NCBI GenBank assembly: GCA_026388365.1
Contig: JAPLJW010000294.1
Span: 1-18,975 of the forward strand
Reading direction: 5' to 3'
DNA length: 18,975 nt
From: Deltaproteobacteria bacterium
GTDB taxonomy: Bacteria; Desulfobacterota; Syntrophia; Syntrophales; UBA5619
The translations under genes and the position numbers were made by a program. The notes under the pieces were generated by a model. It was not told the DNA's origin and did no database searches. It saw only the letters and a list, made by a program, of their open reading frames with translations. Shown in pieces: positions 7,964 to 15,882 of the stretch; position 1 is the first letter of the stretch, and each line of letters opens with the position of its first letter.

Positions 7964-8419
7964 ATGGATCAGTCGGCGGATTCGAGGCAGAATTTTCAGT
8001 CGCCGATGGCGTATGTGGTTCTTTTCTATCTGCTGCTGCTGGCCTGGACCGTGGGCACCCTGCCCGTCGTTTACATGAAGTTCCGGACGGTCGGTTTTCA
8101 GTCCGTCTGGATCTATGCGTCCATGATCGGATTCGTCTACGCCTACACCTTGTTCTGGTCTCTGGGGATCTTCTATCGGATATCCGTGGACGAAGAAGGG
8201 ATCGTTGTTCTAAAAAGCCTCCGCCGGGAGCTCACGGTGTCGGCCAAGCAGATTGCATCGATCGAAGGGTCCCGTTTCCCCGGCGGGTTCGGATTTGTGA
8301 AGCTGAAGGTTCCCCGGGAGACCGGTTATCTCTTCTGTCTCCGGCAAACCGGGGAGCTCGATGCGGTCCTGCAGGGGATCCGGAAGAAAAACACCCTGAC
8401 CATGGCTGTCCGAATCTAA
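7964..8419 (+). CDS. Small membrane protein with two TM helices and a PH-like domain
   Basis: 151 aa when started at the ATG at 7964, which has GAAGG 8 nt upstream. An in-frame ATG at 7934 would add ten residues but has no good ribosome site. The protein has two hydrophobic segments (about 16-38 and 46-70) forming a hairpin. A soluble beta-rich tail follows (71-140) with the pattern YRISVDEEGIVVLKSLRRE and later IEGSRFPGGFGFVKLKV. This layout resembles the bacterial PH-domain membrane families (bPH type). The domain call is by pattern only. It lies 32 nt after dctM and could be co-transcribed. A role in transport is not shown; it may be an accessory or unrelated gene. Confidence 0.7.
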   Translation: MDQSADSRQNFQSPMAYVVLFYLLLLAWTVGTLPVVYMKFRTVGFQSVWIYASMIGFVYAYTLFWSLGIFYRISVDEEGIVVLKSLRRELTVSAKQIASIEGSRFPGGFGFVKLKVPRETGYLFCLRQTGELDAVLQGIRKKNTLTMAVRI

Positions 8420-8470
8420 ACAGGTCCCGGGGAGAAGACCGCCGGCTGCAAAACGTAAGGAGTGTCTATC

Positions 8471-8632
8471 ATGACCCAGATGTTTACAATACCAGCCAAC
8501 ATTATCCTGGTGCTTGGATTTGCGATGGTGGTGGCTACCATCGGCTATGTGATCTACGGTTGCGTAAAGGGGTGGGAAAACGTCACCAAGGATTACAAAC
8601 AGAGGAAGCAAGAGCTGACCATCGACGGTTAA
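8471..8632 (+). CDS. 53-aa single-TM small protein
   Basis: A short gene reading MTQMFTIPANIILVLGFAMV at its start and ending in a charged tail, KQRKQELTIDG. TAAGGAG lies about 9 nt before the ATG. One transmembrane helix spans about residues 9-31 and the C-terminal 20 residues are rich in K/E/Q, so it is probably a membrane-anchored microprotein with a cytoplasmic tail. It follows the PH-like protein by 51 nt. Its TAA stop (8630-8632) overlaps the TAA stop of the convergent activator gene on the other strand (8629-8631). I know no named family for it. Support comes from the Shine-Dalgarno site, the coherent TM/charged layout and the gapless fit between neighbours. Confidence 0.7.
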   Translation: MTQMFTIPANIILVLGFAMVVATIGYVIYGCVKGWENVTKDYKQRKQELTIDG

Positions 8633-10593
8633 TCCGATGATCGATCTCCCCGATCTGCGCGATTGCCGCCCGGGGGCGGCAGATGGGGGAAGGCGTCCGT
8701 CATGTGGGGGATGAACATGGCGGCCATGAACTCCTCCTGAAACCCTTTCTCAAGGGTCAGCTCAAGGTATTCGACCCGCGGGGCCATCTCCTCGGCCTCC
8801 AGACGCTTGTCGCGGTTCAGCAGGGCGATCCTCGCCCCGTCGCCGGCCGCATTGCCGACGGACGAGACGCAATCGAGGTCGCAATCGGGAAACATCCCGA
8901 GAATCATCGCCTCCGTCTTGTCGATATAGCTCCCGAAAGCGCCCGCCAGGATCACCCGATCCAGCTTTGCGATCCCCAGTCTTTTCATCATCAGTTTCGC
9001 ACCCGCATACAGGGCCCCCTTGGCGAGCTGAACGTTCCGGACGTCCTGCTGGGTGATTGTGATCGCCCCATCGAGAGAGGTCTCTTCCGGCCAGGCGATG
9101 ACGAACTCCGGTTTCCCGTCGGTCAAACGGAGCCGCGGCGTTGCGAGATCGGAACGGAAGCGGCCGCTTCGGTCGATGATGCCTGCCCGATAGAGTTCGG
9201 CCACCCCGTCGATGATTCCGGAGCCGCAGATCCCCAGGGCGCCGGTGATCCGGAACTCCGGTCGCGGGCGCTCTTCGCCTATGATCTTGAAAGAGACCTC
9301 CAACGTCTCCGGATCGATTCGAATCCGCTCGATGGCCCCGGGGGCCGCCCGCATGCCGAAGCGGATGTGCGCCCCCTCCAGGGCGGGACCGGTGGCGCAG
9401 GAGGCGGAGAGGAGTTTCTCCCGGTTTCCCAGAATCATCTCCCCGTTTGTTCCCACATCGATGATGAGGACCATCTCATCCCGGCGGTAGGGCTCCTCCG
9501 CGATCAGGACCCCCACGTTGTCCGCTCCGACAAAGCCCGCCTCGATGGGGAGAATGTGGACATGGGCCCCGGGATCGGCCGCAAGGCCGAGATCGCGCGC
9601 CTTAATGTCCAGGCTGCGGTGAACGGCGGGGGTAAACGGGGAGATGCCGAGAGCCTGCGGATCGATGCCGAGAAACAGATGGTGCATCGCCGTGTTTCCG
9701 ACCAGCGTGATTTCGAGGATGTCGGTTGGGGAAAGACCGGCATCCCCGGTGACGGTCCGGATGAGTTCGTTCAGACATTCGCTGATCGCCCCCCGCATAT
9801 GATTCATACCATCCGGATGGTCCATCACATAGGTGATCCGCGCAATCACGTCATCGCCATACGCGACCTGGGGGTTCATGAGTGACCCGGTGCCGATGAG
9901 CTTGCCGGTCTTCAGGCTGCAGAGATATCCGGCGACAGTGGTCGAGCCGACGTCGATGGCAAGGCCGTAGGCCTCCTCCACCTGTCCCGGAAAGACGGCG
10001 AGGATCTCCCGTTCCATCCGGATAGCCGCGGTGACCGTCCAGTTTCCCTTGCGGAGGGCGCCGGGAAGGCCGAGGAGGGCGGGATAGTCGATCTCCAGGC
10101 TCTGCAGTCCGAACCGCTCGAAAAGGGCCGCAATTAGCCGTTCATAGTCTCCGAGGGGATCGTTCAGCGTGGGGGGGGCAAGGGTTACAGGAAAGAGGCG
10201 GACGGCAGGGTTCAGCGGGATTCTTTTTTCAGACGCCTCTTTTCTGACCACCTGCATGCCCGTTCGGCTCCCTTCCGGCACAAAGATCAGGATATTTCCC
10301 CGGATGATTGCCGCGCAGGCCAGACGGAGTCCCTCCGCCCGCTCTTTTTCACCGATGAGTTTGCCCTCCTCTTCGGTGAACGGCGAGAGATGGTCTGGAA
10401 GGGAGGTGATGCCGTAGCGCTCAAAAGTTCCCGATTCCAAGCGTATCAGGCACTTCCCACAGGACTTCTTTCCGCCGCAGACGGACTCGATCCCCACGCC
10501 CAGCAGCCGGGAGGCCTCCAGGACGGTCGTCCCCTCCGGGATCGCCCCCCGTCGGCCGGAAGGCTGAAAAATCACATGATATTGCTTCATCAT
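8629..10593 (-). CDS. ASKHA-domain corrinoid-protein reductive activator with [2Fe-2S] domain (RACE/RamA-like)
   Basis: 654 aa. The N-terminal plant-type ferredoxin domain has C39, C45, C48 and C93 (CxxxxxCxxC...C), binding one [2Fe-2S]. After a linker comes a large ASKHA (actin/HSP70-like ATPase) part: LAIDVGSTTVAGY (211-223), VGNTAMHHLFLG (298-309), IIDVGTNGEMILG (377-389) and ILAGAFGSYID (548-558). This is the DUF4445 layout of proteins that use ATP to re-reduce Co(II) corrinoids of methyltransferases. Start: tandem ATG codons with AGGG 6-9 nt upstream; I take the first. It lies 61 nt downstream of the OFA transporter on the same strand. No corrinoid protein or methyltransferase is visible here, so its client must be elsewhere or is something else. 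Confidence 0.88.
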   Translation of the reverse strand: MMKQYHVIFQPSGRRGAIPEGTTVLEASRLLGVGIESVCGGKKSCGKCLIRLESGTFERYGITSLPDHLSPFTEEEGKLIGEKERAEGLRLACAAIIRGNILIFVPEGSRTGMQVVRKEASEKRIPLNPAVRLFPVTLAPPTLNDPLGDYERLIAALFERFGLQSLEIDYPALLGLPGALRKGNWTVTAAIRMEREILAVFPGQVEEAYGLAIDVGSTTVAGYLCSLKTGKLIGTGSLMNPQVAYGDDVIARITYVMDHPDGMNHMRGAISECLNELIRTVTGDAGLSPTDILEITLVGNTAMHHLFLGIDPQALGISPFTPAVHRSLDIKARDLGLAADPGAHVHILPIEAGFVGADNVGVLIAEEPYRRDEMVLIIDVGTNGEMILGNREKLLSASCATGPALEGAHIRFGMRAAPGAIERIRIDPETLEVSFKIIGEERPRPEFRITGALGICGSGIIDGVAELYRAGIIDRSGRFRSDLATPRLRLTDGKPEFVIAWPEETSLDGAITITQQDVRNVQLAKGALYAGAKLMMKRLGIAKLDRVILAGAFGSYIDKTEAMILGMFPDCDLDCVSSVGNAAGDGARIALLNRDKRLEAEEMAPRVEYLELTLEKGFQEEFMAAMFIPHMTDAFPHLPPPGGNRADRGDRSSD

Positions 10594-10654
10594 TTGCTTC
10601 CCTGCCGGTTTATGGCATCCGCCTGCATCGCCCCCCGCCGGCCGATCAGAAAAC

Positions 10655-11992
10655 TCACCCTTTTTTCGCCGCAGACGGCTTGACGATCCAGACGAGGAGG
10701 ATCGATGCCAGGCACATCACCCCCGCGATGATGAAGGAAGCGATGTAGTTTCCGGCCGCGTAGGTCTTCGTCGTGACGACGCCGGAGACCAGGGTTTCGA
10801 AGGGAACCTCCTGCACGATCCTCATCAGCTTCGGAGCGATCCAGGGGCCGAAGAGCCCCGCCATGCCATAGGCCATGAACATGCAGCCGTAGTTCACCCC
10901 CATATGCTTCGTTCCAAAATAGTCCGCCGTCACAGCGGGGTAGAGGCCCAGGAAGCCGCCGAAGCAGAAGCCGACGGACATGACCCCGAAGAGAAACAGC
11001 GGGAAGGAGGTGAGCCAGTTCAGGGAGAGCATGACCGCGCCGCCATAGAAGAACATGATGTAAAGGGTGTTCTTCCGGCCGATGCTGTCCGACACCTTCC
11101 CCCAGATGATGCGGCCCAGCGCGTTTACCACGGAAATGGCCATGACGGCCGTCGTTCCCTTGGTGATGATATCCAGATAGATATCCCCTGGGATGGTGGG
11201 GTATTTGGGCGCGAGACTGAGGATGGAGAAGGACTGCCAGATGTTGACCGTGTTCATGATGATGAGGAAGCCGGCGGAGCAGCCGGCGAAGTAGGTGATC
11301 CAGAGGAGCCAGAACTGCGGCGTTCGGATCATCTCCTGCCAGGTGTAATCGACGCCGGTCGTGCAGCCCGCGGCGTTTCCAGCCTGAGCCGGCGGCGTCC
11401 AGCCCGGAGGGCAGTAGCCGGCCGGGGGATTGATCATGAACTGGGCGCCGATCATGACGATGACGAAAAAGATGCCTCCCAGATAGAGAAACATGTTCAT
11501 CACACCGACGGAGAGGATCAGGGCCTTGGCCACGGGGGCGAAGACGAGGCCGCCGGCGCCGAATCCGGCGACCGCAAGCCCTGAGATGAGGCCCCGTTTG
11601 TCGGGGAACCACTTCACGCAGGTGGCGATCGGGCAGACATACGCTGCGCCGATGCCGATGCCGCCGATGACGCCAAAACCCAGCGTAAACATAAACAGGT
11701 TTTGCGAGAAGGAGGCCAGCAGGAGCCCGAGGCCCAGCAGCACGGCCCCCGTCATGGCGACGGTGCGCGGACCGATCCTGTCCTGGACTCGTCCGGCAAA
11801 GATGGTCGCCAGACCGAAGAAGAGCAGGACCAGCATGGAGGGGAGCGCCAGGTCCGTATTGCTCCAGTCGGGGAACCGCGCCTTGAGTCCGGGTTTGAAG
11901 ACGCTGTAGATGTAGATGGCGCCGAGACTGACCTGGATCAACAGCGCACCGACGACGATGAGCCAACGATTGAACGTTTTTCCGCCTTCCAT
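10655..11992 (-). CDS. OFA-family MFS transporter (oxalate/formate antiporter-like)
   Basis: 445 aa with about 12 predicted transmembrane helices. OFA-family marks include GAIYIYSVFKPGL in the first helix region, GFGAGGLVFAPVAKALI in helix 5, and the central loop NPPAGYCPPGWTPPAQ, a hallmark of OxlT-like proteins. The prototype exchanges oxalate for formate, but many anaerobes carry paralogues of unknown monocarboxylate specificity, so I assign the family only. The ATG is preceded by AAGGGGGG about 9 nt upstream. It lies 51 nt downstream of mobA and 61 nt upstream of the corrinoid activator, so it could share a transcript with either. Confidence 0.88.
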   Translation of the reverse strand: MEGGKTFNRWLIVVGALLIQVSLGAIYIYSVFKPGLKARFPDWSNTDLALPSMLVLLFFGLATIFAGRVQDRIGPRTVAMTGAVLLGLGLLLASFSQNLFMFTLGFGVIGGIGIGAAYVCPIATCVKWFPDKRGLISGLAVAGFGAGGLVFAPVAKALILSVGVMNMFLYLGGIFFVIVMIGAQFMINPPAGYCPPGWTPPAQAGNAAGCTTGVDYTWQEMIRTPQFWLLWITYFAGCSAGFLIIMNTVNIWQSFSILSLAPKYPTIPGDIYLDIITKGTTAVMAISVVNALGRIIWGKVSDSIGRKNTLYIMFFYGGAVMLSLNWLTSFPLFLFGVMSVGFCFGGFLGLYPAVTADYFGTKHMGVNYGCMFMAYGMAGLFGPWIAPKLMRIVQEVPFETLVSGVVTTKTYAAGNYIASFIIAGVMCLASILLVWIVKPSAAKKG

Positions 11993-12043
11993 AGAGCATA
12001 CCCCCCTTTTTTTGAGCCTCTTATCACATTGTTCCGGGAATGT

Positions 12044-12619
12044 CTAATGCAATGACGGAAGATTCCGGAGATCTTCCGGGGTGTTCACGTTCACGAACAT
12101 CCGTCCCACCGGGTCAAAGGAGCGGATGACCTCCGGGGAGATCTTGAGCAGGCGGTGTCCCGGGTAAAAGCCCGTGATCTTCAAGCGGTCCGTCTCGATC
12201 AGTCCCCGGATGACCGGGAGGCAACGGCGGGTGTAAACGGCATGGAGGGGCTGGAGACCGTCGGGGGGGGCCGGGACGACGATATCGTATCCCGCTGTCT
12301 GCCGGACCATGTATTCCAGAAAAGCCCGGTTCAGGAAGGGCATGTCGCAAGCCGCGATAAAGGCGTGTTCCTCCGCGGCATAGAAAAGACCCGTGTAGAT
12401 CCCGCCGAGGGCGCCCTTCTCCGGGAGGATGTCGGTGACGATGGTCGCCTCCTGATCCAGATAGTCCAGGGGGGAGGAGGTCACGATGATCACCTCTTTA
12501 AAAACTGCGCGGAAGAGACGGACGGTCTGGTCGATCAGCGGTTCGCCGTGCACCTCGAGAAAGGCCTTGTTTTCCCCCATTCGCCTGTTTTTGCCTCCCG
12601 AGAGGATCACGCCCGTCAT
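12044..12619 (-). CDS. mobA: Molybdenum cofactor guanylyltransferase
   Basis: 191 aa, usual MobA length. The nucleotide-binding N-terminus reads ILSGGKNRRMGENKAFL (5-21), matching the LxGGxSxRMGxDK signature with K18. The metal-site motif is ACDMPFL (90-96), and VNVNTPEDL near the end matches the family's closing segment. MobA joins GMP to Mo-molybdopterin to make the guanine dinucleotide cofactor used by DMSO-reductase-family enzymes such as formate dehydrogenases. The ATG overlaps the TGA of the upstream helicase gene (ATGA), with AGGAAGG inside the helicase end as ribosome site. The frame is open further upstream, but that part is an arginine/proline-rich shadow of the helicase gene. Confidence 0.92.
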   Translation of the reverse strand: MTGVILSGGKNRRMGENKAFLEVHGEPLIDQTVRLFRAVFKEVIIVTSSPLDYLDQEATIVTDILPEKGALGGIYTGLFYAAEEHAFIAACDMPFLNRAFLEYMVRQTAGYDIVVPAPPDGLQPLHAVYTRRCLPVIRGLIETDRLKITGFYPGHRLLKISPEVIRSFDPVGRMFVNVNTPEDLRNLPSLH

Positions 12620-15363
12620 GGTAAGGCCTTCCTGCTTCGGCGGTAGCGTGCGTCGAGAATCACGATCCGGCCCCGGTCCGACTCCGAGCGGATGAGGCGG
12701 CCGATCCCCTGCCGCAGCTTGATTGCGGTTTCGTAACGGTAGCGACGCCAGTACTCCTCGCGGGGGAGGAGATTCCTCCGCGCGATCTGAAGCGGGTCCT
12801 GGGGGTGGGGATAGGGAAGGCGGGTGATGATCACCTGGGTCAGCGTCTCTCCCGGAAAATCGACCCCGTACCAGAAGGTGTCCACGCCGAAGAGGACGCT
12901 CTCCCGGATCGCCCGGAATTCGTCGCAGAGCCCGGCGGTGGGAACGCCGCTCTGCTGGAGGAGCAGGGGATAGCCGTCGGTGCGGATCTCGTCTGCAACC
13001 CGTGCGGAGATCGCCTCCAGGTCTCCGTAACTGGAAAAGAGGACGAGGGTGCGCCCCCGGTTGCGGCGGATCAGTCCGGGGAGAAGCTCCGCAACACGGG
13101 TGAGCCAAGCCTCCTTGTAATCAAAGGCGCCGCTCAGGGCCTCAACGGGAACGGCAATTTCTGCGGCAGCAGGGTCGAAAGGGGAGGGGATGGCCTCGAA
13201 ACGGAAAGTGGGGGCAATGGGGACATGATGCGGCATCGTGTCCCCATTGCCCCCGAGGGCCATTGCTTCGGGTCCGGGCATCATCCCCGCCGCGCGCCGG
13301 AAACCGTCGAAGCTCTCCCCCTGGCGGAGCGTTGCCGAGGTGAAGATGACGCAGTCCCTGCCCTCGTAGAGGTGATCCCGGAGAATGTCCGCCACCTCTA
13401 CGGCGTGGACGGAAATCACCCAATGGCGGATGAAGAGGATTCCAGCCGTGACATGCGCCGGCGAAAGGGATTTTTCGCTGATGGTCTTGAGCGTCTCCGC
13501 ATTCTCATGAAGGTCCCGGAGGGCGATCTTCAGACGGTTGACGGTCCGGGTGATGATCCCGAGTTTCCGGCAGGCTTCCGGGTCTTTGACGAACGTCAGG
13601 CGCCCGGAGATTTCCCTGAGGCACTTCCTTAACACGCCGAGGTGGGTTTTCAGGCGCCCATCCCGGAACGCCGGATGTTCTGCTGGAAGAATTATCGCTT
13701 CTCCCGGAGCGGCCGCAGCGCGAACGGCGGCAAGCGCGGAAGAAAATACGGCCGTTTCCTCACGGAAATCGCCAATTGAATCCAGTGCAGCGGCGATCTC
13801 TTTTGCGGAAAAATCTCCGGGAGTCACCGTCAAGCGCCGGAGGGCCGATTCGAGATAGGCGACCGTATCCGAGATATCCCGCGAGGCGATTTCGATTCCG
13901 AATGCGCCGCGGACGGCCCCTTCGAAGTGATTGGCTTCGTCGATCACGCAGTTTTCAAAGAGTCCGCCGAGGGTCTCGTCCCGATCGAGGAGGGCCAGCT
14001 TGTGGTGGTTGGTCACAACGAGGCGTGCGTTTCGGGCCTCGGCGGCGACCACCTGCGCCGGACAGCGGAGGTGTCGCCGGGAACAGCCGCTCCGGGCCGA
14101 GATTTCATGCTGAAGACGGCGGAAGAAAAGGCCGTCGTTCAGGTAAAAACGGACCCGCTCCCCAACGGCGTCCCCGTCCGCCTCCCGGAAATGAAAGACC
14201 CGGTTGACGCAGTAGAGCCAGGCGAGCAGACGGCCTCCGGAAAGGGCGTCCTCGTAGAGTTGGTCCAGTTTCTCGGCGCAGAGGTAGTTCGATTTGCCCT
14301 TGAGGAGGGCGGCCGGGATCTTCCGGTAGGCCCGGTTGAGAGAGACGGTCAGCGGGATCTCCCGCCGGATGATCTGCTCCTGGAGGCTCTTGGTGAAGGT
14401 CGAGACGGCAACGCGGGCCTGGGGATTCCGCCGCAGAAATTCCATGACCGGGATCAGATAGCCCTGGGTCTTCCCCGTTCCGGTGCCCGCCTCAATGGTG
14501 AGGACGGCGCGGTCGTTGAGCGCTTCGGTCACGTGCCCCGCATAGGCAATCTGCGAGGGCCGCAGGGCGTATCCCTTTGCCGTGGCGGCAAGGCCCCGGT
14601 AGAGATCCGCGATTCGGGCGAGGGGGATCTTCTTCCGTATCTCGTTTCCGTCCGGAAGCGGGGCCGGGAGCGGAGCCTTCTGCAGAAACCCCTTCCAGTC
14701 CGGCGTTTCCCCGCCTGCCGAAGGATCGAAAAGACCGCCGAAATAGTCCCGGAAATTGCTGTTCAAATGGAGGAAGAGGTTGCCGAAGAGGGTTTCGCTC
14801 CGGCCCAGGTGGAAACGGAGGGCCGTCGCGGGGGGGAATTCCGCGGGATTGAGGACCCGTCCGCCGATGTGACGGACCAGGTCGAGGGAGAGTTCGACCG
14901 CCTCCCCGGCGGTGAACGAAAACTTCTCCCGCGTTTTTCCGTGGAGGTGTTCCCAGAGGGGTTTGAGTGCGGAGCTGTCCGCCTGGGGGAGGAAGAATTC
15001 GGCGGCGAAGCGGAGATCGACCGCCCGCGGGTTCCCGCAGCCGGCCAGCAGGGTCTCGATCGATTCGCGGGGATTAAGCGTGACCAGGACGTCCGTCTCC
15101 CGGAGAAAAGACGAGAGAAAGGCCGTGACATCCGCCCGGGTTGAGGCATTCCGCAACGCCTCCCGGGAGATACCCGAGGCATGGCGGTCGCGCTCCGTCG
15201 TCTTTCCGTAACGGATCAGGGAGGAGAAGGTCTCTTCCGGCCGGTCCGGGGCAATGACAGTCGCGTCGATCTCGTAGATCCGGTTGCCATCGTCCTCCGC
15301 CAGACCGCTGTGGGCGTAGAGGCAGGCGATGTTCCGGATCGTCCCGGGGTAAGGTTTCAGCAT
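12616..15363 (-). CDS. dinG: DinG-family ATP-dependent DNA helicase with degenerate exonuclease-like N-terminus
   Basis: 915 aa from the ATG at 15363, which has AGAGG 9 nt upstream; a TTG six codons earlier lacks a ribosome site. The helicase part has Walker A AGTGTGKT (292-299) and a motif II reading DEAN (475-478) in place of DEAH. The C-terminal motif VI is QGIGRLIRSESDRG. Cysteines at about 362, 385, 427 and 434 lie between Walker A and motif II, where XPD/DinG proteins bind [4Fe-4S]. Residues about 8-110 have the spacing of a DnaQ-type 3'-5' exonuclease (IYEIDATVI, then a 'SGISREAL' segment). However, the first acidic motif is replaced by LYAHSG, so nuclease activity is doubtful. DinG helicases unwind 5'-3' and resolve R-loops and G-quadruplexes. 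Translationally coupled to mobA. Confidence 0.9.
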   Translation of the reverse strand: MLKPYPGTIRNIACLYAHSGLAEDDGNRIYEIDATVIAPDRPEETFSSLIRYGKTTERDRHASGISREALRNASTRADVTAFLSSFLRETDVLVTLNPRESIETLLAGCGNPRAVDLRFAAEFFLPQADSSALKPLWEHLHGKTREKFSFTAGEAVELSLDLVRHIGGRVLNPAEFPPATALRFHLGRSETLFGNLFLHLNSNFRDYFGGLFDPSAGGETPDWKGFLQKAPLPAPLPDGNEIRKKIPLARIADLYRGLAATAKGYALRPSQIAYAGHVTEALNDRAVLTIEAGTGTGKTQGYLIPVMEFLRRNPQARVAVSTFTKSLQEQIIRREIPLTVSLNRAYRKIPAALLKGKSNYLCAEKLDQLYEDALSGGRLLAWLYCVNRVFHFREADGDAVGERVRFYLNDGLFFRRLQHEISARSGCSRRHLRCPAQVVAAEARNARLVVTNHHKLALLDRDETLGGLFENCVIDEANHFEGAVRGAFGIEIASRDISDTVAYLESALRRLTVTPGDFSAKEIAAALDSIGDFREETAVFSSALAAVRAAAAPGEAIILPAEHPAFRDGRLKTHLGVLRKCLREISGRLTFVKDPEACRKLGIITRTVNRLKIALRDLHENAETLKTISEKSLSPAHVTAGILFIRHWVISVHAVEVADILRDHLYEGRDCVIFTSATLRQGESFDGFRRAAGMMPGPEAMALGGNGDTMPHHVPIAPTFRFEAIPSPFDPAAAEIAVPVEALSGAFDYKEAWLTRVAELLPGLIRRNRGRTLVLFSSYGDLEAISARVADEIRTDGYPLLLQQSGVPTAGLCDEFRAIRESVLFGVDTFWYGVDFPGETLTQVIITRLPYPHPQDPLQIARRNLLPREEYWRRYRYETAIKLRQGIGRLIRSESDRGRIVILDARYRRSRKALP

Positions 15364-15490
15364 GTCTTCATGCCTCTTCAAAAAGGAGACTTCGCCGGTT
15401 CACGATGGATCGGTTACTTGTGCCGGCAGAGATTCATATCGTGCCGATGCCGATTTGGCAACGTTTTTTATGAACATTCCCACCCGGGAC

Positions 15491-15568
15491 TCCCGGCGAT
15501 GGCCGGGATTAATGAACCGGATGCAAACAACTAATACAACCCGTGCAGGTTGTCAGGGATTGACCTGA
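15491..15568. repeat. Cluster of three short perfect hairpins
   Basis: Three inverted repeats follow each other. TCCCGGC/GCCGGGA has a 4-nt GATG loop (15491-15508). ACAACC/GGTTGT has a 6-nt loop (15536-15553). TCAGG/CCTGA has a 6-nt loop (15553-15568). None is followed by a T-tract on either strand, so they are not standard terminators. They lie about 130-205 nt upstream of the dinG start and could be 5' UTR structure or an operator; the second is symmetric enough for a dimeric regulator. Confidence 0.45.
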
Positions 15569-15784
15569 TCCGTAAACGCTCATCAATCTTTGACTGTAGC
15601 GCAGAAGGGATAGCCGGTATGTGGAGATCTCTGTCTTCATTATAATTTTAACATGATGCGCGGAAACAAAGAAAAAATTGATTGCGTTATGATTGTCAAG
15701 AGATTTATAAGTAACTTACCGAATTTAAAAAGGGATGGTAGAAGCCGGCAGGCCATGAGAGCAAAGGACAACTGCACGGTTATT

Positions 15785-15851
15785 GCCTGACGTTCTGCGG
15801 ATTCCGGATCATTGTGGAGATATCCAGAAACTTTAGAATAACTTGTTAGGC
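15785..15851 (+). other. Integron core site GTTAGGC, possible degenerate attC or attI
   Basis: GTTAGGC (15845-15851) fits the integron crossover consensus GTTRRRY and lies 31 nt before the first cassette gene, at the expected place for a cassette boundary. Upstream, GCCTGAC (15785-15791) can pair with it with one G-T wobble. Inside, GTTCT..GGAT can pair imperfectly with ATCC..AGAA. The inner pairing is asymmetric, so this may be a decayed attC, an attI, or a chance 7-mer. The second perfect copy of the 7-mer ends the clear attC site 1.3 kb downstream, which makes chance less likely. Confidence 0.45.
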
Positions 15852-15882
15852 GCTTGAAATCCCGCTAGAAGCACGAGGACGT

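Larger units (their letters stand above)
15364..15882. other. Gene-poor spacer between dinG and the cassette array
   Basis: No convincing gene in 519 nt. The dinG-proximal part is GC-rich and holds hairpins (listed separately). From about 15630 to 15720 it turns strongly AT-rich. That segment contains TATAAT at 15641-15646 without a good -35, and TATAAG at 15706-15711 preceded 18 nt upstream by TTGCGT (15682-15687), a weak promoter candidate reading toward the cassettes. The 3' end contains GTTAGGC at 15845-15851, an integron-type core site. Short open frames here run over the dinG start on the opposite strand and show no family resemblance. The spacer probably holds the dinG promoter (- strand) and may drive the cassettes (+ strand). 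Confidence 0.5.

Noticed and set aside
8683..9885. + strand open frame over the corrinoid activator
   Set aside because: Shadow of the - strand gene, which has ferredoxin and ASKHA motifs.
12620..13108. N-terminal extension of mobA
   Set aside because: R/P-rich frame inside the helicase gene. MobA begins right at its nucleotide-binding motif from the ATGA overlap.
13927..15144. + strand open frame over dinG
   Set aside because: Shadow without recognisable domain; the helicase on the - strand has Walker A and motif VI.
15181..15568. Short + strand frames across the dinG start and spacer
   Set aside because: They overlap the dinG 5' end, have no ribosome site of note and no family resemblance.
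15641..15646. Perfect TATAAT as a cassette promoter
   Set aside because: No acceptable -35 hexamer at 16-18 nt upstream; in an AT-rich stretch a chance match is likely.
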